A stretch of DNA of 64,000 bases from NCBI GenBank assembly GCA_026129135.1, contig JAHCIQ010000007.1, forward strand, positions 202,389 to 266,388. The letters run 5' to 3'. Shown here in pieces: positions 8,914-18,999 of this stretch. The DNA comes from Cyanobacteria bacterium TGS_CYA1 (GTDB lineage: Bacteria > Cyanobacteriota > Vampirovibrionia > Obscuribacterales > Obscuribacteraceae). The number at the start of each line of letters is the position of its first letter. Positions within the stretch are counted from its first letter, which is position 1. Made by a program: the position numbers and the translations under genes. The notes beneath the pieces are model-generated. The model had not been told where the DNA came from and searched no databases. It saw only the letters and a program-made list of their open reading frames with translations.

Positions 8914-10312
8914 ATTTCCGCTCACTACCCAAGGTGAGAAATTTTCGCTCGAAGGGCTCAACTTCGGTATTCCGGCGCTTACTGGCTCGTTTTCCTTAAT
9001 CGTCCAGAAGAATTTCTATTATTTTCTTTCTGCTATTTTGCTTTTATATTTGTTTGCGGCAGAAACAGGAAACGACTGGCTCTATTTATTGACTGCAGGC
9101 GGATTCACGACCATAGCCATGTCTGTGATCCTGCCTTTCTTTCAAGTCTTCGACGTTTCAGTTAGCGCCTCTCTGCCTCACGACCTTGTAGCAGGCGACC
9201 AGTTGAATGTAAGAATAAAACTGGATCGAATGCTTGGCTCGATGAAATTCGCTCATATTTTTCCCATTAAATGGCTGGTTGTGCGGATAGATTTGAAGAA
9301 TATCGATTCACGGCAAAAATTCAGCGTGCTCGAACCAGTTTCAATCGATACCATTATCAACGAAGAATGGATCATGGCTCAGAATCCCTCTATCGAACGA
9401 GGAGTCTATGAAGTACAGTCAATTCAAACCTTTTGTTGTTTCCCCTTTGGACTGGCCTGGTGGTCTCGCAGTTTCGATATAAATTCTCCAGGCGTTCTGG
9501 ATAACAAAAAACTGGTCGTATTTCCTAGCTCGACTGGCGTACCTGGGACTTTTTTATACAGACTCAGAGCTTCGGGCAATACCGCTTTGATGTCATCCGC
9601 CTCTCGCTCCACAGCTACAGCGCCTTCAACTTCGGTAAAGTCGCTTCGCGAATTCGTTACTGGCGACGGAATTCGTTTAATTCACTGGGCGTCTTCAGCC
9701 AAAGCAGGAAAATTGCTGGTACGCGAATTCGAACACGAAGGCTTGCCCAGCTACGACGTCTTGCTCGATTTAATGGCACCTTGGAAAAGTCAGGAACAGT
9801 TCGAACTTGCCGTTTCTGCCGCGACTTCGCTTTTGAATCTTGGCTTTCGTATGGGCGGATCTCCCTATCTTTATGTTATTCCAGATCCGGAAGAACCATC
9901 GGCGGTGCAGCCTGAGTTCTTGCTCGACATGCCTCTTTTGACAGCCGGCATGGCTCGCTGGTCGCAAATGCTTGCGCGTGTTCAACCGCTGGCGAGCAAA
10001 GATGATTACGAAGCACCTGTTCCGCATTTTGGCGTGGATAGTAAACTGGCTTTGCTTGCCGTTTTGCCCGTGAAAGAAAACTCCGAAAATGCAGATTCAA
10101 TGGGAGTCGATTTATGGGTACTGTCTCGCAGATTCAAACAAATTACCAAAGAAGCGGCCAAAGAAAAAGCGTGGCAAGATATTGAAGGAGTCAATAAGAA
10201 TATTCCTTTGCACACGGGTCTTGGTTCTGCTGACCGCAGAGGCTCAGCATCTGCATCTCCCGGGCGCATCATTGCCACTCTACAGAACTATGATGAGATT
10301 TCGGCCTTATGA
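8864..10312 (+). CDS. DUF58-domain membrane protein
   Basis: The 482-residue product has two hydrophobic helices near residues 45-90 (FYYFLSAILLLYLFA and WLYLLTAGGFTTIAMSVIL). A cytoplasmic DUF58 core follows, with the diagnostic stretch VKSLREFVTGDGIRLIHWASSAKAGKL followed by VREFE. DUF58 proteins have a von Willebrand A-like fold and work with MoxR ATPases; their biochemical task is not settled. The ATG at 8864 overlaps the MoxR gene by 50 bases. The ATGA at 10309-10312 couples its stop to the start of the transglutaminase gene. Confidence 0.92.
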   Translation: MLNLLKEYSKKSPYQYRFPLTTQGEKFSLEGLNFGIPALTGSFSLIVQKNFYYFLSAILLLYLFAAETGNDWLYLLTAGGFTTIAMSVILPFFQVFDVSVSASLPHDLVAGDQLNVRIKLDRMLGSMKFAHIFPIKWLVVRIDLKNIDSRQKFSVLEPVSIDTIINEEWIMAQNPSIERGVYEVQSIQTFCCFPFGLAWWSRSFDINSPGVLDNKKLVVFPSSTGVPGTFLYRLRASGNTALMSSASRSTATAPSTSVKSLREFVTGDGIRLIHWASSAKAGKLLVREFEHEGLPSYDVLLDLMAPWKSQEQFELAVSAATSLLNLGFRMGGSPYLYVIPDPEEPSAVQPEFLLDMPLLTAGMARWSQMLARVQPLASKDDYEAPVPHFGVDSKLALLAVLPVKENSENADSMGVDLWVLSRRFKQITKEAAKEKAWQDIEGVNKNIPLHTGLGSADRRGSASASPGRIIATLQNYDEISAL

Positions 10313-13056
10313 GCACTATTGCACAAACGTCGCTTGAAAAATCAATCACTGTTCGCGTGACCACTGCATTCATGGCGTGCCTGATCATTACTTGCTCGTG
10401 CTCGTACATTCAATTGAATCCTGGAATTACTCTGCTTTATTTGTGGCTTGCTTTCATAGGCAGTTACACATCCTATTTGTACGGAGAAAAACGACCGTTC
10501 TGGCTGCCTTTGATTCCTTTTGCCGGAGCCATTTTCGTAGTGGGCGCTTTTGTTTTGCAATGTACGATGATGTTCATGAATGGTCATTTGAACCTGCTTT
10601 CCCCACTGGTGCAAGTGCTTGCCGGACTACAAGCTTTGCATTGTTTCGACCTCAAAACGCGACAGGAATTCGCTGTCTCCACCCTGATAGGAATTGGCTT
10701 GCTCACTTGTTCTGCATGCCTTACTACCAGTGCGGTTTTCGTTTTCTGGCTCATAAGTTATATGCTTTTACTTTCCTTTTTGCTTTACTTCGTTTCGGTG
10801 TCACAGACCAAGACGCTTGGACCGACTACTGAATCAAATCTTCAGTCTGCAAGACCCGGATCGCTAGCCCAGGATCACAGTACCGAATATCGCAAAGCGG
10901 TATCGCTGGTGGTACTGACTCCAATTTTGATTTTACCTGTTTTGTCTATTCTCGTTTTCTTCTATTTTCCAAGAAGCGATTCTCTCTTGAGTGTAATAAC
11001 AAGAAATTTCATCGCGCCATATGTCGCAACAGTTCCGGGATTAGGAGGAGGTTCCACCCAATTCAGTCATGGTGACAGATCGAGTCAGGCTGGAAGTGGC
11101 GCCAAAAAGGTCATTGCAAGCTCAGGCGGCTCAGGCTCAGGCACCGGCACCGGCACTGTAGCCACGGCGAGCGGAGCTAATGGCGCGCCTGCAAGCGCCA
11201 CTGCATCTGGTGCTGGAGCTCAGGGCAGCGGTACTATTTCCGGCTCTGGGTCCAATCCCGGATCGGGCTCTGGCTCGGGATCAGGCTCAGGGTCATCGGG
11301 CTCTGGTTCGCAATCGAACTCAGGAAGCAAGACAGGAAATGATGGAAAACAAAGTGCCACTCAAGTTCGTTCGATTGAAGAAGCAAAAAACATTACAGCC
11401 ACAAGCGATCAACAGGTCCAATCGTACAATCCAACGGCTGCAGCACCAAGCAGAGCCGAACTCGAAACAGTGGTGTTCAAAGTGGCTTCCTCGCGCCCTG
11501 GATACACAAGACGTATTACTTACGATTCATACGACGGCAATGGTTGGACCCGAAGTGGTCCCGTTTCTGGTATCACATTTCAGTCCGAAAAATCAGGCTG
11601 GTTCGATGTAGGCAATGCTAATTCACTTTTATTGCCACCCGAATGCCAGACGGTTGAAGTCAAACAGGAAATAACTGTTAACTCCTCCCTTCTTGGAGAC
11701 ATGCTTCCAGCGTACTGGATTCCAGAAGCTGTAAACGGAAATTTCAACACTCTGACTGCTCAAGCAGATGGGTCTTTGAGGGCAGACCAGCCGCTGAAAG
11801 ACGGTGTTACTTATACCGTTATTTCGCATCTTCCCATCTACAAAATCGATGTAATGGAACATCTGGTGCGGCGCTCTAACTCGTACTTTGAAGGTCCGAA
11901 CGCCCATGAGCTGGAAAAAATAGAGAAAGGACTGATCGACAAATACACTGCCCTGCCTGCAGATTTTCCGTCAGAAGTGCGCGCACTTGCTTTTAAAGTG
12001 GCTGGCAAAGACAACAACTGGTTTGTACAGGCAGAGCGCATCAGCGAGTACTTGCACAAGAATTGCAAATATGAAAACTCTGATTTGAAGCGAATGAGCA
12101 AAGGTGATTTTGTCTACAACTTCCTTTTCCGCACGCGCGAAGGAAATTGCGTAGACTTTTCTTCTGCCTTTGTCACAATGTGTCGAAGTATCGGCATTCC
12201 AGCACGCATGGCAGGCGGCTATCTGCCTGGAACTTTGAACAAAAACACAGGCTTTTATGAGGTGCGACTGAAAGACGGACACGCCTGGGGCGAAATATAC
12301 ATGCCCAACTGGAGCTGGATTCCATTCGATCCTACACCAAGCCCCAACGCAACTTATCCAGAAACTGACAAACAAGCAAGTGGTGCCACCAACTGGATTT
12401 CGGCCTTAGCAAATTCAGATTTGATTCGCTCGATAAACAAACAGAACAAACAAGCCAATAGAAACGGTGCTGGGCTCGGGGCAGGCATCAAAGGCAGCAA
12501 ACTCGACAAGCCTCCGAAAAATTCGACAGCCAAAAAAACTGACAAGGATAAATCAGAAAATCCCTTTGCTTTGCTGAATACAAAAAGTGATTTCGCCTGG
12601 CTCAACCAAGTGACTGAAATCCTTGCCCTGGTTTCGTGGGCGGGAATCGCCGTCGCCCTTGTTTTTGTATCCATGCTTGCCCTTTTCGTTTTTCTGATAA
12701 AAAAATGGCGCCCGCGCAATCCCTTTGCAACAGCCGAAGTTAACAAACCGAGTTCCGAAATTTATTTACGTGTGGTTGATTGGCTCAAGCCTTATAACGT
12801 GCAGAGAGTGCCTTCTGACACACCTACAAACATACTTGCCAAAGCAGACGCGGCATTTGCAGAACTGGAGAAAATGGGCTCACCAGCCAGTCTCGAACTC
12901 AAGACGCTCTTGCACGAATTCACTCAGGTTTATTCTTTAGACAGATTTGGAGCCGGCGAGGATGCAAAGGAATTGAGCCAGGAACTGGAAGGAATGTCCA
13001 AGAAAATCCGAACTCTCTTGCCTCCAGTGCCTTCAGGAAGTAAAGTGAATCGCTAA
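10309..13056 (+). CDS. TgpA-like transmembrane transglutaminase (DUF3488 + transglutaminase core)
   Basis: The 915-residue protein opens with five to six membrane helices (about residues 15-160), and another follows near residue 205. An external segment then has a long Gly/Ser/Thr-rich linker (roughly residues 255-345). The catalytic core has its Cys in REGNCVDFSSAF (Cys about 613), His in KDGHAWGEIY (about 658) and Asp in WIPFDPTPS (about 674), a complete triad. A further helix (about 765-795) precedes a cytoplasmic DUF4129-like tail. Family members crosslink or cleave envelope proteins and partner with MoxR and DUF58. The DNA behind the linker is repetitive (ggctcaggctc-type units), which makes the linker length likely to vary between strains. 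Confidence 0.92.
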   Translation: MSTIAQTSLEKSITVRVTTAFMACLIITCSCSYIQLNPGITLLYLWLAFIGSYTSYLYGEKRPFWLPLIPFAGAIFVVGAFVLQCTMMFMNGHLNLLSPLVQVLAGLQALHCFDLKTRQEFAVSTLIGIGLLTCSACLTTSAVFVFWLISYMLLLSFLLYFVSVSQTKTLGPTTESNLQSARPGSLAQDHSTEYRKAVSLVVLTPILILPVLSILVFFYFPRSDSLLSVITRNFIAPYVATVPGLGGGSTQFSHGDRSSQAGSGAKKVIASSGGSGSGTGTGTVATASGANGAPASATASGAGAQGSGTISGSGSNPGSGSGSGSGSGSSGSGSQSNSGSKTGNDGKQSATQVRSIEEAKNITATSDQQVQSYNPTAAAPSRAELETVVFKVASSRPGYTRRITYDSYDGNGWTRSGPVSGITFQSEKSGWFDVGNANSLLLPPECQTVEVKQEITVNSSLLGDMLPAYWIPEAVNGNFNTLTAQADGSLRADQPLKDGVTYTVISHLPIYKIDVMEHLVRRSNSYFEGPNAHELEKIEKGLIDKYTALPADFPSEVRALAFKVAGKDNNWFVQAERISEYLHKNCKYENSDLKRMSKGDFVYNFLFRTREGNCVDFSSAFVTMCRSIGIPARMAGGYLPGTLNKNTGFYEVRLKDGHAWGEIYMPNWSWIPFDPTPSPNATYPETDKQASGATNWISALANSDLIRSINKQNKQANRNGAGLGAGIKGSKLDKPPKNSTAKKTDKDKSENPFALLNTKSDFAWLNQVTEILALVSWAGIAVALVFVSMLALFVFLIKKWRPRNPFATAEVNKPSSEIYLRVVDWLKPYNVQRVPSDTPTNILAKADAAFAELEKMGSPASLELKTLLHEFTQVYSLDRFGAGEDAKELSQELEGMSKKIRTLLPPVPSGSKVNR

Positions 13057-13130
13057 AAGTGGTAGATTAGTTATATGTATTTAGCGGCATTTGACGTACA
13101 ATTATCGTCTTAAACGCAAGCTTCGTAGTT

Positions 13131-13160
13131 CTAGTTCATTCAAACCTAGTTCATTCAAAC
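13131..13160. repeat. Perfect 15-bp tandem duplication upstream of the AAA+ gene
   Basis: The unit ctagttcattcaaac occurs twice without a gap, ending 18 bases before the ATG of the AAA+ ATPase. It lies in the leader region and may move or duplicate a control element; no consensus regulator site is recognised in it. Confidence 0.8.
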
Positions 13161-13178
13161 AAGGATTGGTAAGCATTT

Positions 13179-14471
13179 ATGCCTCCACAGGTCAAAACAA
13201 CAACTGGTTTTCAACAACAGCAGGAATTCGTTCCGCCATATCCCAACTCGATTGCCGAAACTGGGTTGAAAGAAGGCTTCCTGGAAGAGTTGGTCCTCAA
13301 AGATATTTATATGGTCAACTTCGCCCTGGGTCGTGAAATCGCATCGCGAACCATGTTGCCATTCAAACTGGTGGAAGAGATTCTCGAAGTTCTCAAGAAG
13401 CAACTGCTTGTTGAAGTTAGAACCTCGGGTGGTCTTGCCGACTATGAATACACCCCTACCGAAAAAGGTCGCGACCGCGCCAGAGCCTATTTCGACCACA
13501 ACGCTTATGTGGGCCCCTGTCCTGTACCGTGGAACCGTTATATCGACTCGCTCAAGTATCAAACCATCCGTCGCGAATCGGTCACCCCTCGTGACCTCGA
13601 AGTAGCCTTTTCCGACATCATGGTTAACCGACGCACAATCAACTCGGTTGGTCCGGCTATCAACTCCGGACGCGGGATGTTCTTGTTTGGCGAACCCGGA
13701 AATGGAAAAACCTCTATTGCAGAGCGTATCGTTCGTTCTTTCAAAGGTCACATCTTCATTCCATACGCTGTAGAGTGCGATGGACAGATTATCCGCGTAT
13801 TCGACAGCCACAACCACGAATCGGTATCGGCAGCCAACTATCCTCGCGACTATGACCACCGCTGGGTGCGTATCCAACGCCCTTGCGTAGTGGTGGGTGG
13901 TGAGTTGACTATCGACATGCTCGAACTGCAATTCGACTACGGTACAAAACTGTATGAAGCTCCAATCCAGCTCAAGTCCAATTGCGGCTTGCTGCTAATC
14001 GATGACTTTGGTCGCCAAAGAATCGACCACAAGTCACTTTTGAACAGATGGATTGTTCCTCTGGAAAAACGAGTCGACTATTTGACTCTGCACACAGGTA
14101 AAAAACTGGAAGTACCGTTTGAACAGTTGCTCGTTTTCTCGACCAACTTGAACCCCTCCGACCTGGTAGACGAAGCCTTCTTGAGACGTATTCCGTACAA
14201 GATCAATATCGCAAGTCCAACCGAAGACGAGTTCAAATGGATCTTCTTGCAATACTGTCAGCGCACAGGCGTTCCTTACAACGAAGAAGCTGTCAACTAC
14301 TTGATTGACTCGCAATATCGCTCAGGAAAACGCACAATGCGATGCTGCCATCCTCGTGACGTAGTCGACCAGGTAATCAACCTCTGCACATTCTTGCAGA
14401 CCGATCCTCGTCTATCTCGCGAGTATCTCGACCACGCTTGCGCAGTCTATTTTGCCGCTATGGGCAAATAG
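13179..14471 (+). CDS. AAA+ ATPase with N-terminal winged-helix-like region
   Basis: The 430-residue protein has an N-terminal region (residues 20-110) with the look of a winged helix: helical LVLKDIYMVNFALGREIA, then MLPFKLVEEILEVLKKQLLVEV and a wing with DYEYTPTEKGRDRA. The ATPase core has Walker A FLFGEPGNGKT (about residue 170), Walker B GLLLIDDFG (about 270), and sensor/arginine region FSTNLNPSDLVDEAFLRRIPYK. Proteins of this build are known from type IV pilus/Tad and regulatory loci, but I cannot assign a specific role. It follows the transglutaminase gene by 122 bases. Its 3' end overlaps the convergent comEC end by 14 bases. The codon choice is strikingly C-ending (gac, ttc, aac), suggesting high expression. 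Confidence 0.85.
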   Translation: MPPQVKTTTGFQQQQEFVPPYPNSIAETGLKEGFLEELVLKDIYMVNFALGREIASRTMLPFKLVEEILEVLKKQLLVEVRTSGGLADYEYTPTEKGRDRARAYFDHNAYVGPCPVPWNRYIDSLKYQTIRRESVTPRDLEVAFSDIMVNRRTINSVGPAINSGRGMFLFGEPGNGKTSIAERIVRSFKGHIFIPYAVECDGQIIRVFDSHNHESVSAANYPRDYDHRWVRIQRPCVVVGGELTIDMLELQFDYGTKLYEAPIQLKSNCGLLLIDDFGRQRIDHKSLLNRWIVPLEKRVDYLTLHTGKKLEVPFEQLLVFSTNLNPSDLVDEAFLRRIPYKINIASPTEDEFKWIFLQYCQRTGVPYNEEAVNYLIDSQYRSGKRTMRCCHPRDVVDQVINLCTFLQTDPRLSREYLDHACAVYFAAMGK

Positions 14472-16032
14472 AACTCAGCAGCAACAGTAAGAGCGATAAT
14501 AAAAACACTATGCAAGCGAATTTCAAATCTCGCTTGCATATTTGTTTTACAACGACAAAGTAAATCAAGGCACATGTATACTCGATTAAAACCCAGGCTG
14601 GCGGCGGCTTGATATTTATTTGCGAAAATTCGAGACTCGAGAAAAAACTGGTCACGCTCAACATATATTCAAGCGGGTAATAAGCAAGAATATCGAGACA
14701 CCATCCCATTTCGCGCCCCAGAAGGCAGACCCATGACGAGACAAAGCCCAGTATCGTAAGTGGTGCCACTAAAGGATCGAGCAATAGATTCACGACCAAG
14801 AAAAGTGCGTTAATTTGCTTGAAATAGAGACATGCCAGGGGAAGAATCGCTGCCTGAGCCATTAACACTACCGCACTTGCAGATCGCAACCAGTGCATAA
14901 TTGATTTTAAAACTGATAATTTATTTTCTTCTTTTTGCAAAGCAATATTTTCAACTCCGCAAAGAATGCTTGCAGTAGCCGCATAAGAGAGCTGCCAACC
15001 GATATCCAAAATCGAAAACGGATCAACCACAAGATGCAGAAACATTGAAAATGCAAGCAAGGCAATCAAGTTGATACGTCTGTCACTAAGCTTGAGCACT
15101 AGAAGAAGAATTGCCCAGATTGCCGCTCTAACTACCGATGGAGACGTTCCTGCAAGCAGCACGAAACCAATCACCGAAATTATTCCTGCCACAGACACTA
15201 AAAAACTAAAACGAGTAACAAGGCGCAAGACCAGACACATAGCAGTTACGAAGATAGACAGATTGAAACCAGATGCAGCAAGCAAATGCGATACACCCGA
15301 ACGTCTAAAATTGTTTTTCACGAAATAAGGCAAATCCACTACTTTGTCTCCAAGCACTATGGATGCGAGCAAATCGCCGTTTGTTTTACCAAGTATTTGC
15401 TCGTGCCGCTCGACCATGCATTTTCGCATCTGCACAAAAACGGGCAAACAGCGAGGACAATCGCCTGTAACTTGTTCGTGCAATATGCTCAAGCGGCTAA
15501 ATATGCGATTCTTGAGATAACGAGCAATGCCATTCACATTCAAATCTTCGAGCGAATTCGATTGAGCTTCGACCAAACAATGCTTGCCTTGTGCAATTTT
15601 ATTTGGATAAATGCTGCTGGCACTTCTTACTATTTGATGATTGATTTCTATTTCTTGAATAACCGATGTCCTGAGCCCAAGTCCTTCTTCAATATGCGCG
15701 CTCAAAACAACTCTTCTATTGGGCACAAAATAATAATCGTCTGGTGACGGTACTGGTGCTTGCAACAACCCAAAAACAATTGCATGATTAGCCATCAAGT
15801 ACAAGAACACTCCAAACCGCTCTTTGCGTGCGATCAAAGCGGCTGCAAGACACAAAACAGCTATGAGTATTTGACACCAGCCAAAATTATACTGATACCA
15901 GATATAGTATTGCACATCGGACGAAAGATTATGGTGGCACCAGTAATCGCATACAGAATAGATGGACGCAAACAATCCAAGCGTCCAAAACAAACACCCA
16001 AAAATGGTTAAATGTACTGGTCTTAAGTCCAT
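14458..16032 (-). CDS. comEC: ComEC/Rec2-type DNA-uptake channel protein
   Basis: The 524-residue protein is polytopic. It contains the Competence domain signature: DLLASIVLGDK, NNFRRSGVSHLLAASGFNLS, VIGFVLLAGTSPSVVRAAIW and DIGWQLSYAATASI. ComEC forms the inner-membrane channel that admits single-stranded DNA during natural transformation. The start is set at ATG 16032; an in-frame TTG two codons earlier is weaker. The protein lacks the C-terminal metallo-beta-lactamase-like domain present in the long ComEC forms, so a separate nuclease would be needed. The last helix is followed by a very short tail that overlaps the convergent AAA+ gene. Confidence 0.9.
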   Translation of the reverse strand: MDLRPVHLTIFGCLFWTLGLFASIYSVCDYWCHHNLSSDVQYYIWYQYNFGWCQILIAVLCLAAALIARKERFGVFLYLMANHAIVFGLLQAPVPSPDDYYFVPNRRVVLSAHIEEGLGLRTSVIQEIEINHQIVRSASSIYPNKIAQGKHCLVEAQSNSLEDLNVNGIARYLKNRIFSRLSILHEQVTGDCPRCLPVFVQMRKCMVERHEQILGKTNGDLLASIVLGDKVVDLPYFVKNNFRRSGVSHLLAASGFNLSIFVTAMCLVLRLVTRFSFLVSVAGIISVIGFVLLAGTSPSVVRAAIWAILLLVLKLSDRRINLIALLAFSMFLHLVVDPFSILDIGWQLSYAATASILCGVENIALQKEENKLSVLKSIMHWLRSASAVVLMAQAAILPLACLYFKQINALFLVVNLLLDPLVAPLTILGFVSSWVCLLGREMGWCLDILAYYPLEYMLSVTSFFSSLEFSQINIKPPPAWVLIEYTCALIYFVVVKQICKRDLKFACIVFLLSLLLLLLSSICP

Positions 16033-16099
16033 GAACAAATCTCATCGCACCATCTACTAATTAGACGATTTGAGATTTAGATTAGTTCAATCACCCCTT

Positions 16100-16120
16100 G
16101 CCAGTTTAGGTTGAACTGGC
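16100..16120 (-). terminator. Hairpin spanning the stop codon of the 918-aa gene
   Basis: Arms gccagtt and aactggc with a seven-base loop that contains part of the TAA stop of the 918-residue gene. No T run follows, so this may be an mRNA 3' stabiliser rather than an intrinsic terminator. Confidence 0.35.
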
Positions 16121-18862
16121 GGCATATTCGGTTGGGAATTTAGCCTTGATTTGAGCATTCAATCTAATATAAATGGCCGTGAGCCTGTTCATATTCTCGA
16201 TATCTCCAGGATTCAAGTCCGCCAAATTAGCGAATTGGTTTTTAGCAGCAATCAAAGCACTCTTAACATTGGTTGTAGGGTCTGAACTGTTTCTCTTGCC
16301 ATTAATCAACTCAACGGCTTCTCTGCCGGCATTGACATCGAGAGCTCTTTGAGCAAGCACCATCAGCGCAAACGCTTTATCTCTATTCAATTTTGCTATA
16401 GATCTGCGCTCTTCGGTAGAATCTGGGCGATCCCACAATCCCTGGCTTCTCAAACTTTGCTCGGCCTTTTGGGCCAAATCGCCATTGTATTTGACGAAAT
16501 TAGTGAAGAAATCGGCAGGCTTTTCATTGGCAGCTTTGACCATTTCAGGTAATGCTGCCTCATAATTGTGTGGTTCGTAAACGCGCTTCATCACTCCATT
16601 TATGCGCTGTATTTCTTGCTCCAGAGCTGCAACTTCAGCAGCTTTGTTGACCGGGGTGCCATTAATTGTTGCAGGCAGAACATTATCGTTGTATTTGCGA
16701 ATCAGTCTGAATGCTGCATCTCTTGCTTCTCTCAATTTAGACAAGGCTTGCGAATTCAAATCGATATCGGTTCCTTTGCCAAGGAACGTATTGCCTTGAT
16801 TTGAAACTCTGGTTCCATTATTCAAATAGTTTTCGCCAATTGCCGCACCCAAAATGATCATTTTGCGATCCGAAATTGCTCGCTGCTCCCAATTATTTTG
16901 ACCAGCATTCAATGTTTCAGATTCTGCTTTTACTTTGGCATAGTCAGCCTGTGCAGCCGACCATAGCGAATCGCTCAAATTGGAAAAGCTTTGTCTTGCA
17001 GTTGCAAGCGACTCAGCCGTGCGAGCGGTGCTATCAGCGTCCATAGCCGTTTTGGCTCTACCTGATAAAGTTTTAGTTCCTGGAAAGAAATAGTTCCAAC
17101 CTGATTCGACAAGGTTTCCAGCTAAAAAGCCTGTTGCAAGAACACCAACTTTGAAGACCCCACTACCCAGCGCACCTGGAACAGCTTTTGCTACAGCTTG
17201 AGGAATGAATCTCTCTGCTGCCGCTGGTAGTGCCCAATTTGTAAGTCGTGTAGGAACCGCCAATTTATTTGCCATTGTCATGCCGCCAATCATCGCGACA
17301 TCGTCCCACGCAGTGTGGGTTCCAAGCGGGGTATCCCTAACTGCATTGGGAACAAGCTTGTCACCATAATAGGTTGTTGCAACAGTGCCAGCCATGACCA
17401 TTGCGCCAAGACCTCTGTAGGTAGCGTTAGGAGCAAGGGCACGATAAGCCATGATTCCGGCAGGAACAGTTATGTTTCCTACTACCGAATCAGGAGTATT
17501 GGAATCGCCCAAGTTGAATACCCATTTGTTCAATCCTTCGTAGGCATTCAATCCAATAATGCTTCCAGCAGGATCTCTGAATTTCGCGCTGAGATTTATA
17601 TTGGGGTTGATTTTTACACCAGGTGCCCATTTTGCGGCGAAATCAGAAATTGCCTGAGTGGATCGTGGCAAACCACCAGCCAAGGCATAAACGCCTAGAG
17701 CCGGAACTGTAGTGGCGAAACGGTAAGTCTCATTTTGAAGGCCATTATTAACTTGCTGTGCACTGTCAATAGTTTTTTGAGTGATTGGATCAAGTACGTT
17801 TGTGACAGGCTGAGTTGAATCAAGAGGCAAGCCAGACGTAGTGAAATTCGGCTGCGGAGCGATTCTTTGATCAGCCGCAGTAATAACCGGTTTAACTTCA
17901 ACACCATCGGGCTTAGCTACAGGCGCTACGGTCAAAGATTCACTAGGTGCAATTCTGGTTTGATCGGTTACTACCGGATTTATTACTACTGGTTTAGGTT
18001 GATCTAAAGTTACTGCACCATTTAAATTAGCAACTGGTTCTTTCACCACTGGAACTACTCCAGGTTCGAATTTAATTGGTACAGTCTTAACTGGAATGGT
18101 GTTCACTGGCAAAGTGTTATCGCCAGCTGGAAGAGTGATTGCCGTAGGATTATTTATCACGGCATCAGTCGAATTTACAATCGGAACGCCAAAAAACGAG
18201 CGTTGATTCGGAAAAGCAGTACTGATTTTTATAACGAGAATATCACTTGTCTGCGGGGCAAGGGCCATCGCGCCAGTGAAATTCAAAGCAGGACGTTCGC
18301 CTACGTTGTAAAAATTACTGGTGAACTGAAAACCCATGCCACTGTAAGCCGGAACACCGTTGTTCGATATGAAACGAGGAGCGACTTCAGGGCTGTATTG
18401 AGCGTTGAATTGCTGATAGGGCGCAACATAACCAGGAATGAATGGCTGAGTCTGAGGCATGTACTGGTCTGGCACATAAGACTGATTTGGCAATACCTGT
18501 CTGAATCTGGGATCGGTAGTGTCTTGCGGGGGAACGTACAGTGGATCACCAGGAAGACGAAACTCAGTTCCACCATTTTCGAATGGTTTGGCACGCGTGG
18601 GTGAGTTTGGGGTGGGATTGAAATATGGGTCGCTGGTTTTGTTATCTGCTGGCGGAACAAATTTGTTGCCGTTGTTTAAATCGGCTCTCCAGGGTTGAGT
18701 GCCGTCGTTCACATAGTAAGTGTCAGCTGCGGGTCTGGTGATGTTCTGGTCAGGAGCGACCGTGAAGCTAGCACGAGCAAGGGTGACTTCGTTTTGAAGC
18801 GCATTGGTCGAATCTTCAACCGGTTCGGCTTTGGCTAGATTGATATCGCCTTCGGAACTCAC
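16106..18862 (-). CDS. Large orphan protein (918 aa), Pro/Thr/Val-rich N-terminal half
   Basis: I do not recognise this protein. Translation starts at GTG, with AGAGG about eleven bases upstream. Residues 1-350 are low-complexity, rich in Pro, Asn, Thr and Val, with recurrent KPVVINPV-like strings; there is no signal peptide. Residues about 370-620 are more hydrophobic and Ala/Gly-rich (VPALGVYALAGGLPRSTQAI, TYRGLGAMVMAGTVATTYYGD), suggesting membrane association or a buried core. Residues 640-918 are helical and charged, with heptad-like Ala/Leu spacing, probably coiled coil. It sits alone between comEC and dcd. The layout suggests a structural or scaffold protein specific to the lineage (inference). 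Confidence 0.75.
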   Translation of the reverse strand: MSSEGDINLAKAEPVEDSTNALQNEVTLARASFTVAPDQNITRPAADTYYVNDGTQPWRADLNNGNKFVPPADNKTSDPYFNPTPNSPTRAKPFENGGTEFRLPGDPLYVPPQDTTDPRFRQVLPNQSYVPDQYMPQTQPFIPGYVAPYQQFNAQYSPEVAPRFISNNGVPAYSGMGFQFTSNFYNVGERPALNFTGAMALAPQTSDILVIKISTAFPNQRSFFGVPIVNSTDAVINNPTAITLPAGDNTLPVNTIPVKTVPIKFEPGVVPVVKEPVANLNGAVTLDQPKPVVINPVVTDQTRIAPSESLTVAPVAKPDGVEVKPVITAADQRIAPQPNFTTSGLPLDSTQPVTNVLDPITQKTIDSAQQVNNGLQNETYRFATTVPALGVYALAGGLPRSTQAISDFAAKWAPGVKINPNINLSAKFRDPAGSIIGLNAYEGLNKWVFNLGDSNTPDSVVGNITVPAGIMAYRALAPNATYRGLGAMVMAGTVATTYYGDKLVPNAVRDTPLGTHTAWDDVAMIGGMTMANKLAVPTRLTNWALPAAAERFIPQAVAKAVPGALGSGVFKVGVLATGFLAGNLVESGWNYFFPGTKTLSGRAKTAMDADSTARTAESLATARQSFSNLSDSLWSAAQADYAKVKAESETLNAGQNNWEQRAISDRKMIILGAAIGENYLNNGTRVSNQGNTFLGKGTDIDLNSQALSKLREARDAAFRLIRKYNDNVLPATINGTPVNKAAEVAALEQEIQRINGVMKRVYEPHNYEAALPEMVKAANEKPADFFTNFVKYNGDLAQKAEQSLRSQGLWDRPDSTEERRSIAKLNRDKAFALMVLAQRALDVNAGREAVELINGKRNSSDPTTNVKSALIAAKNQFANLADLNPGDIENMNRLTAIYIRLNAQIKAKFPTEYAASST

Positions 18863-18999
18863 GGGGGTCTTGCCTCTTAATCGCTAGCGAACTGGGGGAG
18901 TTGTCGCTGCGTATTTAGATACTAGAGGCTAGCCGGGTGTAAGTGAACTCGTAAAATCACTATCGCCCATGGGAATATTCCCGCTGCGGCGCTAATAAA

